Origin: Desulfobacteraceae bacterium
GTDB lineage: Bacteria > Desulfobacterota > Desulfobacteria > Desulfobacterales > Desulfosalsimonadaceae
DNA length: 58,253 nt
Assembly: GCA_021737545.1 (NCBI GenBank)
Contig: JAIPDT010000003.1
Location: forward strand, 1-58,253
Direction: 5' to 3'
In this document: piece by piece, positions 9,041 through 18,739 of the stretch
Position numbering within the stretch: position 1 is the first letter of the stretch
Layout of the letters: every line of letters starts with the position of its first letter
Notes under the pieces: model-generated
The model's database searches: none
What the model saw: the letters and a program-made list of their open reading frames with translations, nothing else
What the model was told of the DNA's origin: nothing
Translations under genes and position numbers: made by a program

Positions 9041-9283
9041 ATGGGAATATTCAGCAGGGGGAAGAAATCCCCGCCCGCACGCCACAACTTTCTGGTAAAG
9101 CGTTGCCCGGAGTGCTTTGTAAGTCTCCCCATCGACGCAACAAACTGTTTTTCCTGCAAAACCAGGGTGGGCAGGGTGGACAGCTACGGCAAAGCCAGGC
9201 GGCCGGTGAACTGGTACTCTTACCTGACATGCATCATTACCTGGGGCGCCCTTATTTTATATATCAGGTGGGCTTTTTTTTAA
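9041..9283 (+). CDS. small zinc-ribbon membrane protein, unknown function
   Basis: 80 residues. A CPEC...CFSC pair (about C22, C25, C36, C39) forms a probable zinc ribbon in the N-terminal half, followed by basic residues and one hydrophobic helix (about 58-77) that ends the protein. A cytosolic ribbon on a C-terminal anchor is the likely layout. The ATG follows the ppiD stop by one base, which points to translational coupling and a shared transcript. I do not recognise a named family; a role in membrane protein quality control with PpiD is guesswork from position only. Confidence 0.72.
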   Translation: MGIFSRGKKSPPARHNFLVKRCPECFVSLPIDATNCFSCKTRVGRVDSYGKARRPVNWYSYLTCIITWGALILYIRWAFF

Positions 9284-9292
9284 CACTCCGGG

Positions 9293-9961
9293 TCATTTGG
9301 CAATCATCGCCCGCATCATGTCCCCTGCATTTTCCGAATGATCCGCAATGCTGCCGATTATTTCAGCAAGTCTTACCAGGTGGAAAGACGAGACGGGATC
9401 GGTTTCATTGTGAAAAATCTTCCTGATAAGAGCATATTCGCGCTGGTCTGCGTCATGTTCCATCTGGCGGATATTGGAAATGATCTCCTTGACTTTTTTT
9501 CTCTGCTTTTCTGAAAAATTCCTGAAATAAATCCTGGCTTCGCCGACCATGCGGCTTAATTCCTCTGTAGGTTCAATGGCGGCATCGACGAGAAGGAAAA
9601 AATCCCGCTCCAGGGTCTCAGGAATATTCTGTTCGCTCCGGTGGGAAAGCCAGTTCAATGCTTCCTGCACCGCGTCCAGCACCTTGTCCTGCTCCCTTAG
9701 ATACTGAAACAACTGGAACTTTTCCATAGGCAGCATAACGCCCTTGGGCAAATGACCCCGAATACGCCGTTTTATTGCATCAGCATCCTGTTCAATCCGT
9801 ATTACTTCCTGGCGATGTTCCTCGAAAACCTCGCATCTTGAGGAGGCATAACACTCCATAGCCTGCTGGAACGCCCAGGCACATTCCTTGACCTTCTCGG
9901 CATGCTCCTGCAATGCGTCAAAAGGGGAAGTGATAAACATGGAAAAAAAGGGGATACGCAT
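9293..9961 (-). CDS. DUF47 family PhoU-like phosphate transport regulator
   Basis: 222 residues, almost entirely helical, of the TIGR00153/DUF47 family, distantly related to PhoU. Acidic motifs such as EQDADAIKR (about 57-65) and MEHDADQREY match the metal-binding helical-bundle repeats of PhoU-like proteins. Members usually sit beside Pit transporters and are thought to tune them. The gene begins 24 nt after the pit stop with an AAGGAG box 8 nt before the ATG, so it is the second gene of a pit operon. It converges on the zinc-ribbon gene with a 9-nt gap. Confidence 0.9.
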   Translation of the reverse strand: MRIPFFSMFITSPFDALQEHAEKVKECAWAFQQAMECYASSRCEVFEEHRQEVIRIEQDADAIKRRIRGHLPKGVMLPMEKFQLFQYLREQDKVLDAVQEALNWLSHRSEQNIPETLERDFFLLVDAAIEPTEELSRMVGEARIYFRNFSEKQRKKVKEIISNIRQMEHDADQREYALIRKIFHNETDPVSSFHLVRLAEIIGSIADHSENAGDMMRAMIAK

Positions 9962-9985
9962 GAACCGTCTCCTTGAGAAGGATAA

Positions 9986-11209
9986 TTACATAAAAATATC
10001 GATGATTTTAAAGAGCACCATGCTGGTGACCGCCGCCATGGGAACAGTTAGCACCCAGTATAACATAATTCTAAAAATAACACCAAAATTGACTGCTTCC
10101 AGCCCTCTTGCAAGCCCTACACCCATGACCCCTCCGACCGCTGCGTGCGTGGTCGAAACCGGCAGACCCATTTTGGAAGCAACCAGTACGGTAGTAGCGG
10201 CTGCAAAATCCACTGAAAATCCGCGGGGATTGCTAAGGGTGGTAATCCGTTCGCCCACGGTTCGGATCACACGGGCTCCTCCCATGGCAATTCCCACCGC
10301 GATGCCGAGTCCGCCGAACAGCAGCAGAACAAACGGGACCGGAACAGTTGTTCCTGCTTTACCTGTCTTGACCAGAAAATAGATCAGCGCCAGGGGGCCG
10401 ATTGCGTTTGCCACGTCATTTGCCCCCTGCGCCAGGGCTACATAGCAGGAGGTGCCGATCTGAATGCGACGAAAAATTCCTTCCGCTCCCTCCTCTCCTG
10501 TACGAACATTTCTAAACACCATCAAAGCCTTTTTGCCGGCATATCCCATAACTGTTGCCAGCACCAGAGATATCAGAATAACCGCCGGAGTGCCCAGGTC
10601 AAGATGCTTGCCTAGGGGGGTTTTAAACACAAAAGACATGGCAATGACAAAAACTGCAAGGCCTATAAATACAGGCGAAAGCCTGAAGGCGACCGCCACC
10701 GGATCAGCCCTGGACAAAACCATCCTGACAATGGTCTTAAACATGATAAAGGCGATCACCATCGCAAATACAGGAGATATGACCCAGCTTGCCACCACAG
10801 CGGCCAGACCGGCCCAGTTGATCACGGAAAAACCGCCCGTGACAATTCCGAAGCCTATCATGGCGCCCACGATTGAGTGGGTAGTGGAAACCGGCAGTGA
10901 TTTCCATGTGGCAAACGAGACCCACAGGGCGGCTGCAAGCAGGGCGGCGAGCGCACCTGCAAGCGCAATCTGAGGATCGTCCAGCACCTGCGGTGCCACA
11001 ATACCCTTGCGGATAGTGTCAGTGACGTGGGATCCGATAAAGGCGGCGCCCACGATATTTAATATACCGGCAATGAAAATGGCCTGCCGCAGGGTAATGG
11101 CCTTGGCACCCACGGCCGATGCCATGGAATTGGCCACATCGTTTGCCCCGATGTTCCAGGCCATGTAGAATCCGATGGTAAACCCGACAATCAGAATGAA
11201 ATATTCCAT
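9986..11209 (-). CDS. pit: inorganic phosphate transporter, PiT family
   Basis: A 407-residue inner-membrane permease that takes up phosphate (as metal-phosphate in bacterial homologues) with protons or sodium. The duplicated PiT signature is clear: NIGANDVANSMAS near residue 20 in the first half and ALAQGANDVANAIGPL near 260 in the second. Each half also has a PVSTTHS/A-type motif (LPVSTTHSIVGAM and LPVSTTHAAVGGV). About ten hydrophobic segments are visible. It is the first gene of a two-gene unit with the DUF47 regulator, divergent from the M16 protease. No Pho box is obvious in the 222-nt divergent gap. Confidence 0.95.
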   Translation of the reverse strand: MEYFILIVGFTIGFYMAWNIGANDVANSMASAVGAKAITLRQAIFIAGILNIVGAAFIGSHVTDTIRKGIVAPQVLDDPQIALAGALAALLAAALWVSFATWKSLPVSTTHSIVGAMIGFGIVTGGFSVINWAGLAAVVASWVISPVFAMVIAFIMFKTIVRMVLSRADPVAVAFRLSPVFIGLAVFVIAMSFVFKTPLGKHLDLGTPAVILISLVLATVMGYAGKKALMVFRNVRTGEEGAEGIFRRIQIGTSCYVALAQGANDVANAIGPLALIYFLVKTGKAGTTVPVPFVLLLFGGLGIAVGIAMGGARVIRTVGERITTLSNPRGFSVDFAAATTVLVASKMGLPVSTTHAAVGGVMGVGLARGLEAVNFGVIFRIMLYWVLTVPMAAVTSMVLFKIIDIFM

Positions 11210-11341
11210 GAAAACATCCGCCTGAAGTTTTCAAAATAAAACGTAAAATAACACAAAACCAACGATTTTCAAAATTGTAAAGCTCAATACCACAGCGGAC
11301 ACATCTGTTCAAGCTGAATTCCTAAAAAGGAAAAGAGGGAC

Positions 11342-11370
11342 TTGACGGGCAGACAAGTCGAGATTATGGA
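11342..11370 (+). promoter_or_regulatory. weak candidate promoter with overlapping inverted repeat, M16 protease gene
   Basis: TTGACG (11342-11347) is followed after 17 nt by TATGGA (11365-11370); the -10 match is poor and a second choice (GATAAT near 11377) exists. GACTTG (11339-11344) and CAAGTC (11354-11359) form an inverted repeat across the -35, which could be an operator. This is the most likely start region for the protease unit in the divergent gap 11210-11431. Confidence 0.3.
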
Positions 11371-11431
11371 TTATGGGATAATGATTCAACTTAATCAAAC
11401 CGGTTCAGCAAAACCAAGTTAGGACAAGCCC

Positions 11432-14341
11432 TTGAAAACAAAAACTTTTTCTTCGTCCAAACGTCTGTTTTGGGCGGCGCTTGCCGCCCTGGCGATCTCT
11501 GCCTTTCTTTTCGTTTCGCTTGCAGCGGCGCAAACAACTCAAAAGACACCCCAAAACCGGTCCTGGCCCCACGAAAACAGCGACCTTTCCCCATCTTCGA
11601 ATCTGATTTTCGGCGCCCTGGACAACGGTTTCAGATATATAATGATGAAAAACGCAAAGCCGGAAGACAGGGTCAGCATGCACCTGGCCGTGGATGCGGG
11701 CTCTTTTCAAGAGACAGAAAACCAGAGGGGTGTGGCCCATTTTCTGGAACACATGCTGTTTAACGGCACCAGTAATTTTCCGCCCGGCGAACTGATCAAG
11801 TACTTCCAGCGCATCGGCATGGAATTCGGCCCCGATGTAAACGGCAGCACGGGTTTCTACCAGACTGTTTATGATCTTGACCTTCCGGGCGGCGACAAGA
11901 AGATGCTTTCGGAAGCCATGCTTGTAATGCACGACTTTGCAGCAGAGGCCCTGCTTGAACAAAAAGATGTTATACAGGAACGCAAGGTGATACTGGCCGA
12001 AAAACGCACCCGCGATACTCCGGGCTACAGGACCTTCAAGAAGACTTTTAAATTCGAACTTCCTCATGCAAGGGTATCAAAAAGACTTCCCATAGGCATC
12101 GAATCCGTAATAAAGAACACAGACCGCAAACTACTGAAAACCTTCTATGATACCTGGTATCGGCCGGAAAGGCTTATCCTGGTCGTGGTGGGCGATTTTA
12201 CCCCTGACACCGCGGAAAAGCTCATCAGACAACAATTTTCAGATCTTAAACCCCGGGCTCCGCAAAAGCCGGCGCCAAACTTCGGTCAGGTGAATCATAA
12301 GGGAATCGAGCCTTTTTACCACCATGAACCGGAATCCGGAGGCACCCGCGTTGCAATAGAGGCCATAACCAAGCAGCCTCTGAAAGCCGATACCTCGGAA
12401 TACCAGCGCAGCCGCCTGGCCGCTGATATGGCCAATCAGATCGTAAACCACCGTCTGGAAGCCATGCTTAACAAGCCGGATACTCCTTTTACAGATGCAA
12501 GCATCAGTTCCGGCCGCTATCTAAAATTTGTCAAATCCGCGGAAATAAACGCCGACTGCGCGCCTAAAAACTGGGAACAAGCATTTTCGGCAATTGAACA
12601 GTCACTGCGCAAAGCGCTTGAACACGGCTTCACGGCATCAGAGGTCAAACGCGTTCAAAAAGAATATACCTCACGGCTCAAGCAGGAGGTAAAAGGCGCT
12701 TCTACACGGCAGAGCAGCCATATCGCAGGACAAATCATTCATCATTTAAACAGCGAGCTTGTATTTCAGTCGCCCCGGCAGCGCCTTGACCTGCTGCAGC
12801 CTGCAATTGATGCGACAACCCCCTCCTCCCTTCATCAGGAATTTAAAAAACAATGGGCTCCGGGTCAGCGGCTTCTGCTCGTAACAGGAAACGCGGATTT
12901 GACGGAAAACAGCACGCCGCCCGAAGACAGGATAAAAGCCGTCTACATGCAAAGCCGGAAAAAACAGGTAAAAAAGCCAAAGAATAAAGAAGACGTAAAG
13001 TTTCCATACCTGGCCGCACCCCATGAAGCCGGAGAAATCAAAAACCGGGAAAAAATAGAAAACCTTGGCGTAACCCGGGTAGTTTTTGAAAACGGCGTTA
13101 CACTTCTGGTAAAAAAAACCGACTTTAAAGCAAATCAGGTCCTGGCCGCAGCCAGTTTTGGATACGGCGAATCCGCAGAACCATCCAGCAAACCGGCCCT
13201 GGCAGAGATGTCTGAAAAAGTGATAAATTTAAGCGGCCTTGGACAGCTCAACCGTGAAGAACTAAAACAGGCCCTGGCAGGAAAAAGCACCGAGGTGTCG
13301 TTTGAAGTAGAAGAGGATAAATTCGTCTTATCCGCCAGTTCGGTGCCCGAGGAAACCCGCCTGCTGTTTGAACTGCTCTACGCTCACCTTCTTGACCCGG
13401 GCTTGCGCAAGCAGGCCCACCGCCTGGCGCTCGACCAATTCAAACAGCACTATGAATACCTTTCCCATTCGGTGCAGGGAGCAATGCCGCTTAAGGGAAG
13501 CCGTTTTCTTGCAGGCGGAGACCCGCGGTTCGGACTTCCGCCCTTCGAAGCGGTTGAAAAAACCGGGCTGCCGGACATCCGCAAATGGATAAAGCCGGCA
13601 TTCGATAATGCTTCAGTGGAAGTCGCAGTGGTTGGCGATATTAACACAGACAATATAATAAGGGAGGCATCGGTCTTTTTCGGCAGTCGACCGGAGAGAA
13701 CCGGGAACAAGGAGCCCGAAAATCTCCAAAACCCTGATTTTCCGGAAGGAAAAACAACAAGTATTTCCGTGCCTACCAAAATCTCCAAGGGCTTGGTGGT
13801 AGCCGCTTATCCAACCACAGATATCTGGAACATCGAAAAGACAAGGCGCCTTTCGATTCTCTCCAGAATATTTTCTGACAGAATGCGCATTCGCATAAGG
13901 GAAGAAATGGGAGCTTCCTACTCACAAACAGCATATAACAAACAGAGCCGTGTTTATTCGAATTACGGTGTTTTTGCCGGATATACCGTTATTGATCCTG
14001 ATGATGCTGAAGCCGTGGAAAAAGCCATAAAAACCATAGCCGAAAATCTGAGTCAAAACGGAGCCACCAGCGACGAGCTAAAAAGGGCCCTGGAGCCGAC
14101 TTTGACCGGCATAAAAGAGCAGCTTAAAACCAATGACTACTGGATAAACACGGTGCTCAAAGGCGCAGCCCGCCATCCGGTCCAGCTGGAATGGAGCCGG
14201 ACTCTGCTCAAAGATTATAAATCCATCAATGTTAAAGACGTAAACCGAATGGCTGAAACCTACCTGGAAAATCCAAAGGCCGCGGTCATAAGGGTGCGTC
14301 CCGCATCGCGGAATCCAGTCGACCAAAACCGGAATCAATAA
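11432..14341 (+). CDS. exported M16 family zinc metallopeptidase (pitrilysin-like)
   Basis: A 969-residue peptidase of the clan that degrades peptides in an enclosed chamber, probably in the periplasm. An N-terminal signal peptide is visible (basic start, hydrophobic 14-30, AAAQ near the cleavage site). The inverted zinc motif HFLEH gives H103, E106 and H107, and E183 lies at the expected distance as third zinc ligand. A first M16C domain follows at about 215-400. The second half repeats the fold (NGVTLLVKK... from about 555, MRIRIREEMGASYS near 830) without HXXEH, so it is the usual inactive half. The start is a TTG at 11432, chosen because AGGA lies 7 nt upstream and no ATG gives the signal peptide. 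Confidence 0.92.
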   Translation: MKTKTFSSSKRLFWAALAALAISAFLFVSLAAAQTTQKTPQNRSWPHENSDLSPSSNLIFGALDNGFRYIMMKNAKPEDRVSMHLAVDAGSFQETENQRGVAHFLEHMLFNGTSNFPPGELIKYFQRIGMEFGPDVNGSTGFYQTVYDLDLPGGDKKMLSEAMLVMHDFAAEALLEQKDVIQERKVILAEKRTRDTPGYRTFKKTFKFELPHARVSKRLPIGIESVIKNTDRKLLKTFYDTWYRPERLILVVVGDFTPDTAEKLIRQQFSDLKPRAPQKPAPNFGQVNHKGIEPFYHHEPESGGTRVAIEAITKQPLKADTSEYQRSRLAADMANQIVNHRLEAMLNKPDTPFTDASISSGRYLKFVKSAEINADCAPKNWEQAFSAIEQSLRKALEHGFTASEVKRVQKEYTSRLKQEVKGASTRQSSHIAGQIIHHLNSELVFQSPRQRLDLLQPAIDATTPSSLHQEFKKQWAPGQRLLLVTGNADLTENSTPPEDRIKAVYMQSRKKQVKKPKNKEDVKFPYLAAPHEAGEIKNREKIENLGVTRVVFENGVTLLVKKTDFKANQVLAAASFGYGESAEPSSKPALAEMSEKVINLSGLGQLNREELKQALAGKSTEVSFEVEEDKFVLSASSVPEETRLLFELLYAHLLDPGLRKQAHRLALDQFKQHYEYLSHSVQGAMPLKGSRFLAGGDPRFGLPPFEAVEKTGLPDIRKWIKPAFDNASVEVAVVGDINTDNIIREASVFFGSRPERTGNKEPENLQNPDFPEGKTTSISVPTKISKGLVVAAYPTTDIWNIEKTRRLSILSRIFSDRMRIRIREEMGASYSQTAYNKQSRVYSNYGVFAGYTVIDPDDAEAVEKAIKTIAENLSQNGATSDELKRALEPTLTGIKEQLKTNDYWINTVLKGAARHPVQLEWSRTLLKDYKSINVKDVNRMAETYLENPKAAVIRVRPASRNPVDQNRNQ

Positions 14342-14366
14342 GAAAACCAGAAAAAGCGATGAACTG

Positions 14367-15140
14367 ATGAAACCGGCGATCATTGAATTCACAACATACA
14401 AAGCTTCTGTAGCCGAAGCCTTTGATTCCATCTTGGCAAATCATGCAATCAGAGAACAAAAACGCATCCTGCTCAAGCCCAACCTGGTCACAGCCGATCC
14501 TTTTCCGGTTACCACATCACCGCGTTGCTGTGAGAGTATTATAGACTATATCCGCGCCTGCAACCCGAAGGCTGAGATCGTTATTGCGGAAGGTACCGGG
14601 GACCCGGCCTACAAGGGAATGCAAATCTTTGACGCGCTTGGCTTCACGCAGTTGGCGGCAGAGAAAAACGTCACGCTTATCGATCTAAACGCCGAACCGA
14701 CCGTACGGCTTGAAAACCGGCAATGCAAAAGATTCCCGCAATTCTACCTGCCTGAAATCGCCCTGTCTCATTTTATTATTTCAGTACCGGTGCTAAAAGC
14801 ACATACTTTATCAGGATTTACCGGCACCATGAAAAACATGATGGGGTTTGCCCCGCCCTCTCACTATTCGGGAACGGGGTGGAACAAGGCGGCCTTTCAC
14901 AGTGATCTGCAGTCTGCAATATTTGATCTTAACTGCTACCGGTCCCCCGACCTTACCCTGATGGATGCATCCGTGGCAATGCCGGACTCGCACCTGGGCG
15001 GCCGGAAATGTAACCCGCCTGTGGGAAAACTGGTAGCCGGATACGAGCCGGTGGAAACAGACCGGGTTTCAGCCGGTCTTCTCGGAATGGACTGGAAAAA
15101 GATCGGACACTTAAAGAGCAACTTGCCTGCTCACATCTAA
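14367..15140 (+). CDS. DUF362 domain protein
   Basis: 257 residues of the DUF362 family, with KPNLVTADP near residue 37 and PVLKAHTLSGFTGTMKNMMG near 145-165, the family's core blocks. Longer members carry ferredoxin domains; this one does not, and no CXXCXXC motif is present. The biochemical role is not established. It begins 26 nt after the protease stop on the same strand, so the two probably form a unit. The Shine-Dalgarno is weak. Confidence 0.83.
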   Translation: MKPAIIEFTTYKASVAEAFDSILANHAIREQKRILLKPNLVTADPFPVTTSPRCCESIIDYIRACNPKAEIVIAEGTGDPAYKGMQIFDALGFTQLAAEKNVTLIDLNAEPTVRLENRQCKRFPQFYLPEIALSHFIISVPVLKAHTLSGFTGTMKNMMGFAPPSHYSGTGWNKAAFHSDLQSAIFDLNCYRSPDLTLMDASVAMPDSHLGGRKCNPPVGKLVAGYEPVETDRVSAGLLGMDWKKIGHLKSNLPAHI

Positions 15141-15164
15141 AAAGCGGCCTTGCGGCCTCAAACA
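15139..15164 (-). terminator. possible terminator of the lipoprotein operon
   Basis: On the minus strand GGCC-GCAA-GGCC (short stem with a GNRA-type loop) is followed by GC and five T. The stem is only 4 bp, so the call is tentative. It lies 36 nt beyond the stop at 15200. Confidence 0.3.
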
Positions 15165-15199
15165 GTTTGAAATTTCTGAGGCGTATGTAGTGGTATTTA

Positions 15200-16477
15200 T
15201 TATCTATCAAACCTCACCGCATAATGATAATATCGCCGGGAGTCACCGTGGATCACCGTGATTTCAGGCAGGCCTATATCTCCCTGCCCGGAGCATTCCA
15301 CTTCAAGACGGTGCTTGCCGGGTAAAAGAGTAGTACGCAGCATTGTAAGGTAGGCCGGCAGGGTTTCCCAGGCCCTGGTGTCGGGCTCTTCTGTCAGAAA
15401 AAAGGCTATCCGCACCAGAATTTCAACTGCCGGATCCTCAATATTGGAAGCAATGGATTCTTTGGCCACCACACGCGCGCTCTCTTTGGCAATAATGCGG
15501 GAAGCCCTTTCATTCAGGGAGCTTTTTAATAGTTCTGTTACATCGGTGGTAATACTGAGCTGCCCGTACAGCGCATTTCCCTTGATCACCGGGCCTGCAA
15601 ACCCCCGGGTTTTCGATTGGTATCCGACAAACGAAAAACGGATAGAAGGCGGCAACACAATGTTTTTGGGAATTTTCACAGGCCCCCGGCCCTGTGCCGC
15701 AAAAACGATAAGCTCGGCTTCGGGCCGCCCCTTTGGCACACTCCTGCCCGCTTCCTTTAGCAATCCTGCATATTTCTCGGCTTCATCTGCAAAACCCAAT
15801 CGCACTGCCAGCCTGTACAAAGGTTTTGCCACCGGCAGCGGATCCGGAATGTCCTCGGCCAGTTTCCTGTATTCAATGTAGGCGCCGTTTGCCTCCCCTG
15901 TCACTTCAAAGCAATGAGCTATCAGAGCACGGGTAAAATAATCAGTGCGGCAGGCGTCAGGATAGGCATTGATTACTTCCAGAGCCTGTTTTGCTTCCAC
16001 CAGGGCATCCTCATACTTCCTGATCAAAAGATAGTTCATCATCAGGTAGGTATGCACAAAAAGACGCTCGGCATATTCGCCCTTGTAATCCGTAATCCGC
16101 TCCGAAGTAATCAGGGAGCCACCCTGACGGCTTACACTGATGACTTCCTGGTCTGGCATAAGCCCGGTGGCGCTGCGCAGGGCATTAATGCTCTGCTCAT
16201 ATTTGCCGGCCTCGAATTCCACCAACCCCTTTTCCATGAAATACAGCAGCCGGCTCCTTTTGGGCACCTTGTCCGGATCTTCCAGGGTTTGGGCTGCCTG
16301 CTGTATATCTCCGCGATAGAATTCCGTACGCGCCCGGGCAAGCTTGCCCGAGGCGCACCCGGATACCGCCATGATACAGCATAAAAACACACCGGCCGCC
16401 ACATGGAAATGTCGGCTGCAGGGCTTTGCCGGGCCGGGAAGTACACGACGCCGACTTTTGGACCGCCAGACCGCCAT
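15200..16477 (-). CDS. lipoprotein of the COG3014 type with helical repeats
   Basis: About 425 residues with a basic head, a hydrophobic segment and a lipobox (VSGC), so it is predicted to be lipid-anchored at the outer face of the cell envelope. The N-terminal half is made of TPR-like helical pairs (LYFMEKGLVEFEAGKYEQSINAL and similar); the C-terminal part has beta-rich stretches. It resembles COG3014 proteins often encoded next to LpoB. The ATG at 16477 overlaps the lpoB stop as TAATG, a coupled start; a GTG at 16483 in frame is the alternative. Function is unknown; position suggests a partner of the LpoB-like protein in envelope growth. Confidence 0.78.
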   Translation of the reverse strand: MAVWRSKSRRRVLPGPAKPCSRHFHVAAGVFLCCIMAVSGCASGKLARARTEFYRGDIQQAAQTLEDPDKVPKRSRLLYFMEKGLVEFEAGKYEQSINALRSATGLMPDQEVISVSRQGGSLITSERITDYKGEYAERLFVHTYLMMNYLLIRKYEDALVEAKQALEVINAYPDACRTDYFTRALIAHCFEVTGEANGAYIEYRKLAEDIPDPLPVAKPLYRLAVRLGFADEAEKYAGLLKEAGRSVPKGRPEAELIVFAAQGRGPVKIPKNIVLPPSIRFSFVGYQSKTRGFAGPVIKGNALYGQLSITTDVTELLKSSLNERASRIIAKESARVVAKESIASNIEDPAVEILVRIAFFLTEEPDTRAWETLPAYLTMLRTTLLPGKHRLEVECSGQGDIGLPEITVIHGDSRRYYHYAVRFDR

Positions 16478-17100
16478 TACCACCCAATAAACGGTTTTGC
16501 CGCCTCACGCGCGATTTCCGCGCTGTCGCTCCATTCGATCAGCCCGGTTTCAAGGCTGGTCAGCTCAAGGGTCAGGCTGTAGTACTGAAGTGTTTTGCGC
16601 TTGAGCCTGGCCTGCCTGGGCTGCCTTTTTCTAATTGAACGAAGGGTACCGGTTATCATGTATTCAGCGCCCACCTGACGGGCCATCTCAACCCTGGTCG
16701 CCGGCTCCACATTGCCGCCGTACTGGTATTCCAGTTCTTTTTGAATGGAACTGCGCTGCCTGCGGTTGACAAACCTGGCAGTACCCCTGGACAGCAATTC
16801 TGAACGGATATCGTCTGTGATGCCGGAGGTGCTGATATGCTCCGAGGTCCGGTTGGCCACATCATAGATAATAACCACAGGCCTTGCTTCGCCGCGGCTC
16901 AGGGGAGACTTTTGGACCAGGGAGTCTACAAGATCATTTACGATTTTTTTCTTGTCGCTGAAATCATAGGCCTCATCATAATGTATGCTTTCATCCGGCG
17001 ATATGTCCCGGGTGGTAGCCCGGCATCCGGACAGTGCTACCGCAGCCGTAATCCCGGCAAACAGGGCGCCAATAATAAAAATATGATGTTTCACCTTCAT
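16477..17100 (-). CDS. lpoB: LpoB/CsgG-like outer-membrane lipoprotein
   Basis: A 207-residue lipoprotein with signal peptide and lipobox (ALSGC, Cys at about 26). The body has the LpoB pattern: VVIIYDVANRTSEHIST, then DDIRSELLSRGTARFVNR, then VGAEYMITGTLRSI. In enterobacteria LpoB reaches through peptidoglycan to activate the synthase PBP1B; whether this homologue does so is not known, because the related CsgG fold gives similar hits. An AAGGAG box lies 5-6 nt before the ATG. It is the first gene of a two-gene lipoprotein unit, coupled to the COG3014-like gene. Confidence 0.83.
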   Translation of the reverse strand: MKVKHHIFIIGALFAGITAAVALSGCRATTRDISPDESIHYDEAYDFSDKKKIVNDLVDSLVQKSPLSRGEARPVVIIYDVANRTSEHISTSGITDDIRSELLSRGTARFVNRRQRSSIQKELEYQYGGNVEPATRVEMARQVGAEYMITGTLRSIRKRQPRQARLKRKTLQYYSLTLELTSLETGLIEWSDSAEIAREAAKPFIGW

Positions 17101-17294
17101 GTGGTCTCCTTGCTGTTTGATGTATTTTTTATCCCGTCTTTATAATTTTTATATAAACAAATCCTGTAGAAAACGCAAGAAGGAGTCTTTTACTGAGACA
17201 ATTCCTGTGTATAACAACTACTTCTTGCCCCCTGGACCTGGATCTGATATGAAAAGAAAAATTTATCTGTAAACTTCCGGTCCAAGGAACTCGT

Positions 17295-18695
17295 ATGAAA
17301 ACCAAAAATAAAAACGGGACGGCAATTGAACGCATATGGCATTTTTTTGCCTCAGTTCGGCTTTCGGTTGTTCTGCTCCTGACCCTTGCAGCAACCTCGA
17401 TCATAGGCACAGTCATCCCTCAGAATGCGGATCCCGCCGCCTACGAAAGAAAATTCGGACAGCCTGTTTATACAGTGCTCGAATCCCTTAACATGTTTGA
17501 CATGTACCACTCATGGTGGTTCAGACTGCTTTTATGCGTCCTGATTGTCAATATTATAGTCTGTTCCATCCAGCGGCTCAAATCCACATGGAGGATCATT
17601 TTCCCCAAAACCCCGGCATATCAGCCGGAAAGATTCCGAAAATCTGCGGGCCGGGTTCAATGGCAGGCGGCGGGCGCCTCTGCCGAGGCTTTGAAAAAAA
17701 TGTTTGAGCCTTATATGCGCAAGCATTTTCGAAACATCAAGGTGGAAAATCCGCCCGAAAATCAGGGTATAATGATCTTCGGAGAAAAAGGCCGCTGGAC
17801 CCGGCTGGGGGTTTATGCCGTGCATTTCAGCGTGCTGCTTTTAATGCTCGGAGGCCTTATAGGATCTATTTTCGGGTTCGAAGGATACGTGAATATCCCG
17901 GCCGGCGAGACGCGGCAGGCCTTTTCCCTTAAAAACTCAAATCAAACCCAAAAATTTGGTTTTGCCATACGATGCGACGATTTTAATGTATCTCACTACC
18001 CGTCGGGCAGGCCCAAAGAATACAGATCTGATATCGCCATTATAGACAACGGCAAAGTGGCGGTTACACACAAGCTGCGGGTAAACGCCCCCCTTACCTA
18101 CAAGGGCATAACAATATTCCAGTCTTCCTACGGCAAAACCCCGTCAGGTTCCTTCAACGTGGTATTTACCGACAACGAAGACGGTACGCGGATCACAAAA
18201 AAAGCTGCTATCGGAGAGACCGTGGATCTGCCTGAAGGCAGCGGTGAATTGATTATAAGGGATTACTCAAACAGCTTTTCCTTGCGGGGACATAACATGG
18301 GCCCCTCGTTTCTTGGCATGCTGAAGCCGGAATCCGGACAACCTCGGCCTCTGCTGCTGCCTGTCAATCATCCGTCCTTTGACAAAATGCGGGGCGGTCA
18401 ATATCAGATTTCAGTAAAGGATGTGGAGTTTATCCAATATACCGGTCTGCAAATTGCCCGTGATCCGGGAGTTCCGGTAGTGTATACAGGATTTATTATA
18501 ATGATTGCAGGTTGCTATGTCACGTTTTTCATGTTTCACCGTAAAATATGCATAGAATTGCAGCCGGAGGACAACGGCGCACGGATCTTGGTAGCCGGAA
18601 TTTCGCAGCGCAACCGTACGGGGACAAAAAACGCGGTAAAACGCCTGGCGCAAAAGCTGGACCGGATGGCCCGGCAAACCGGCAAAATTTCATAA
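17295..18695 (+). CDS. resB: cytochrome c biogenesis protein ResB/Ccs1
   Basis: A 466-residue membrane protein of System II cytochrome c maturation. With CcsA it forms the synthase that moves haem across the membrane and attaches it to CXXCH motifs. Transmembrane segments are visible at about 18-38, 72-92 and 174-195, followed by a large periplasmic domain and a last helix near 396-415. VRLSVVLLLTLAATSIIGTVIPQ at the first helix is a typical ResB opening. An AAGGA box lies 7 nt before the ATG. It precedes ccsA by about 44 nt and the qrc genes, whose QrcA needs haem attachment. Confidence 0.92.
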   Translation: MKTKNKNGTAIERIWHFFASVRLSVVLLLTLAATSIIGTVIPQNADPAAYERKFGQPVYTVLESLNMFDMYHSWWFRLLLCVLIVNIIVCSIQRLKSTWRIIFPKTPAYQPERFRKSAGRVQWQAAGASAEALKKMFEPYMRKHFRNIKVENPPENQGIMIFGEKGRWTRLGVYAVHFSVLLLMLGGLIGSIFGFEGYVNIPAGETRQAFSLKNSNQTQKFGFAIRCDDFNVSHYPSGRPKEYRSDIAIIDNGKVAVTHKLRVNAPLTYKGITIFQSSYGKTPSGSFNVVFTDNEDGTRITKKAAIGETVDLPEGSGELIIRDYSNSFSLRGHNMGPSFLGMLKPESGQPRPLLLPVNHPSFDKMRGGQYQISVKDVEFIQYTGLQIARDPGVPVVYTGFIIMIAGCYVTFFMFHRKICIELQPEDNGARILVAGISQRNRTGTKNAVKRLAQKLDRMARQTGKIS

Positions 18696-18739
18696 ACCGA
18701 AAGCAAAACAAATATCAATAATTGGATCAGGATCTCATT

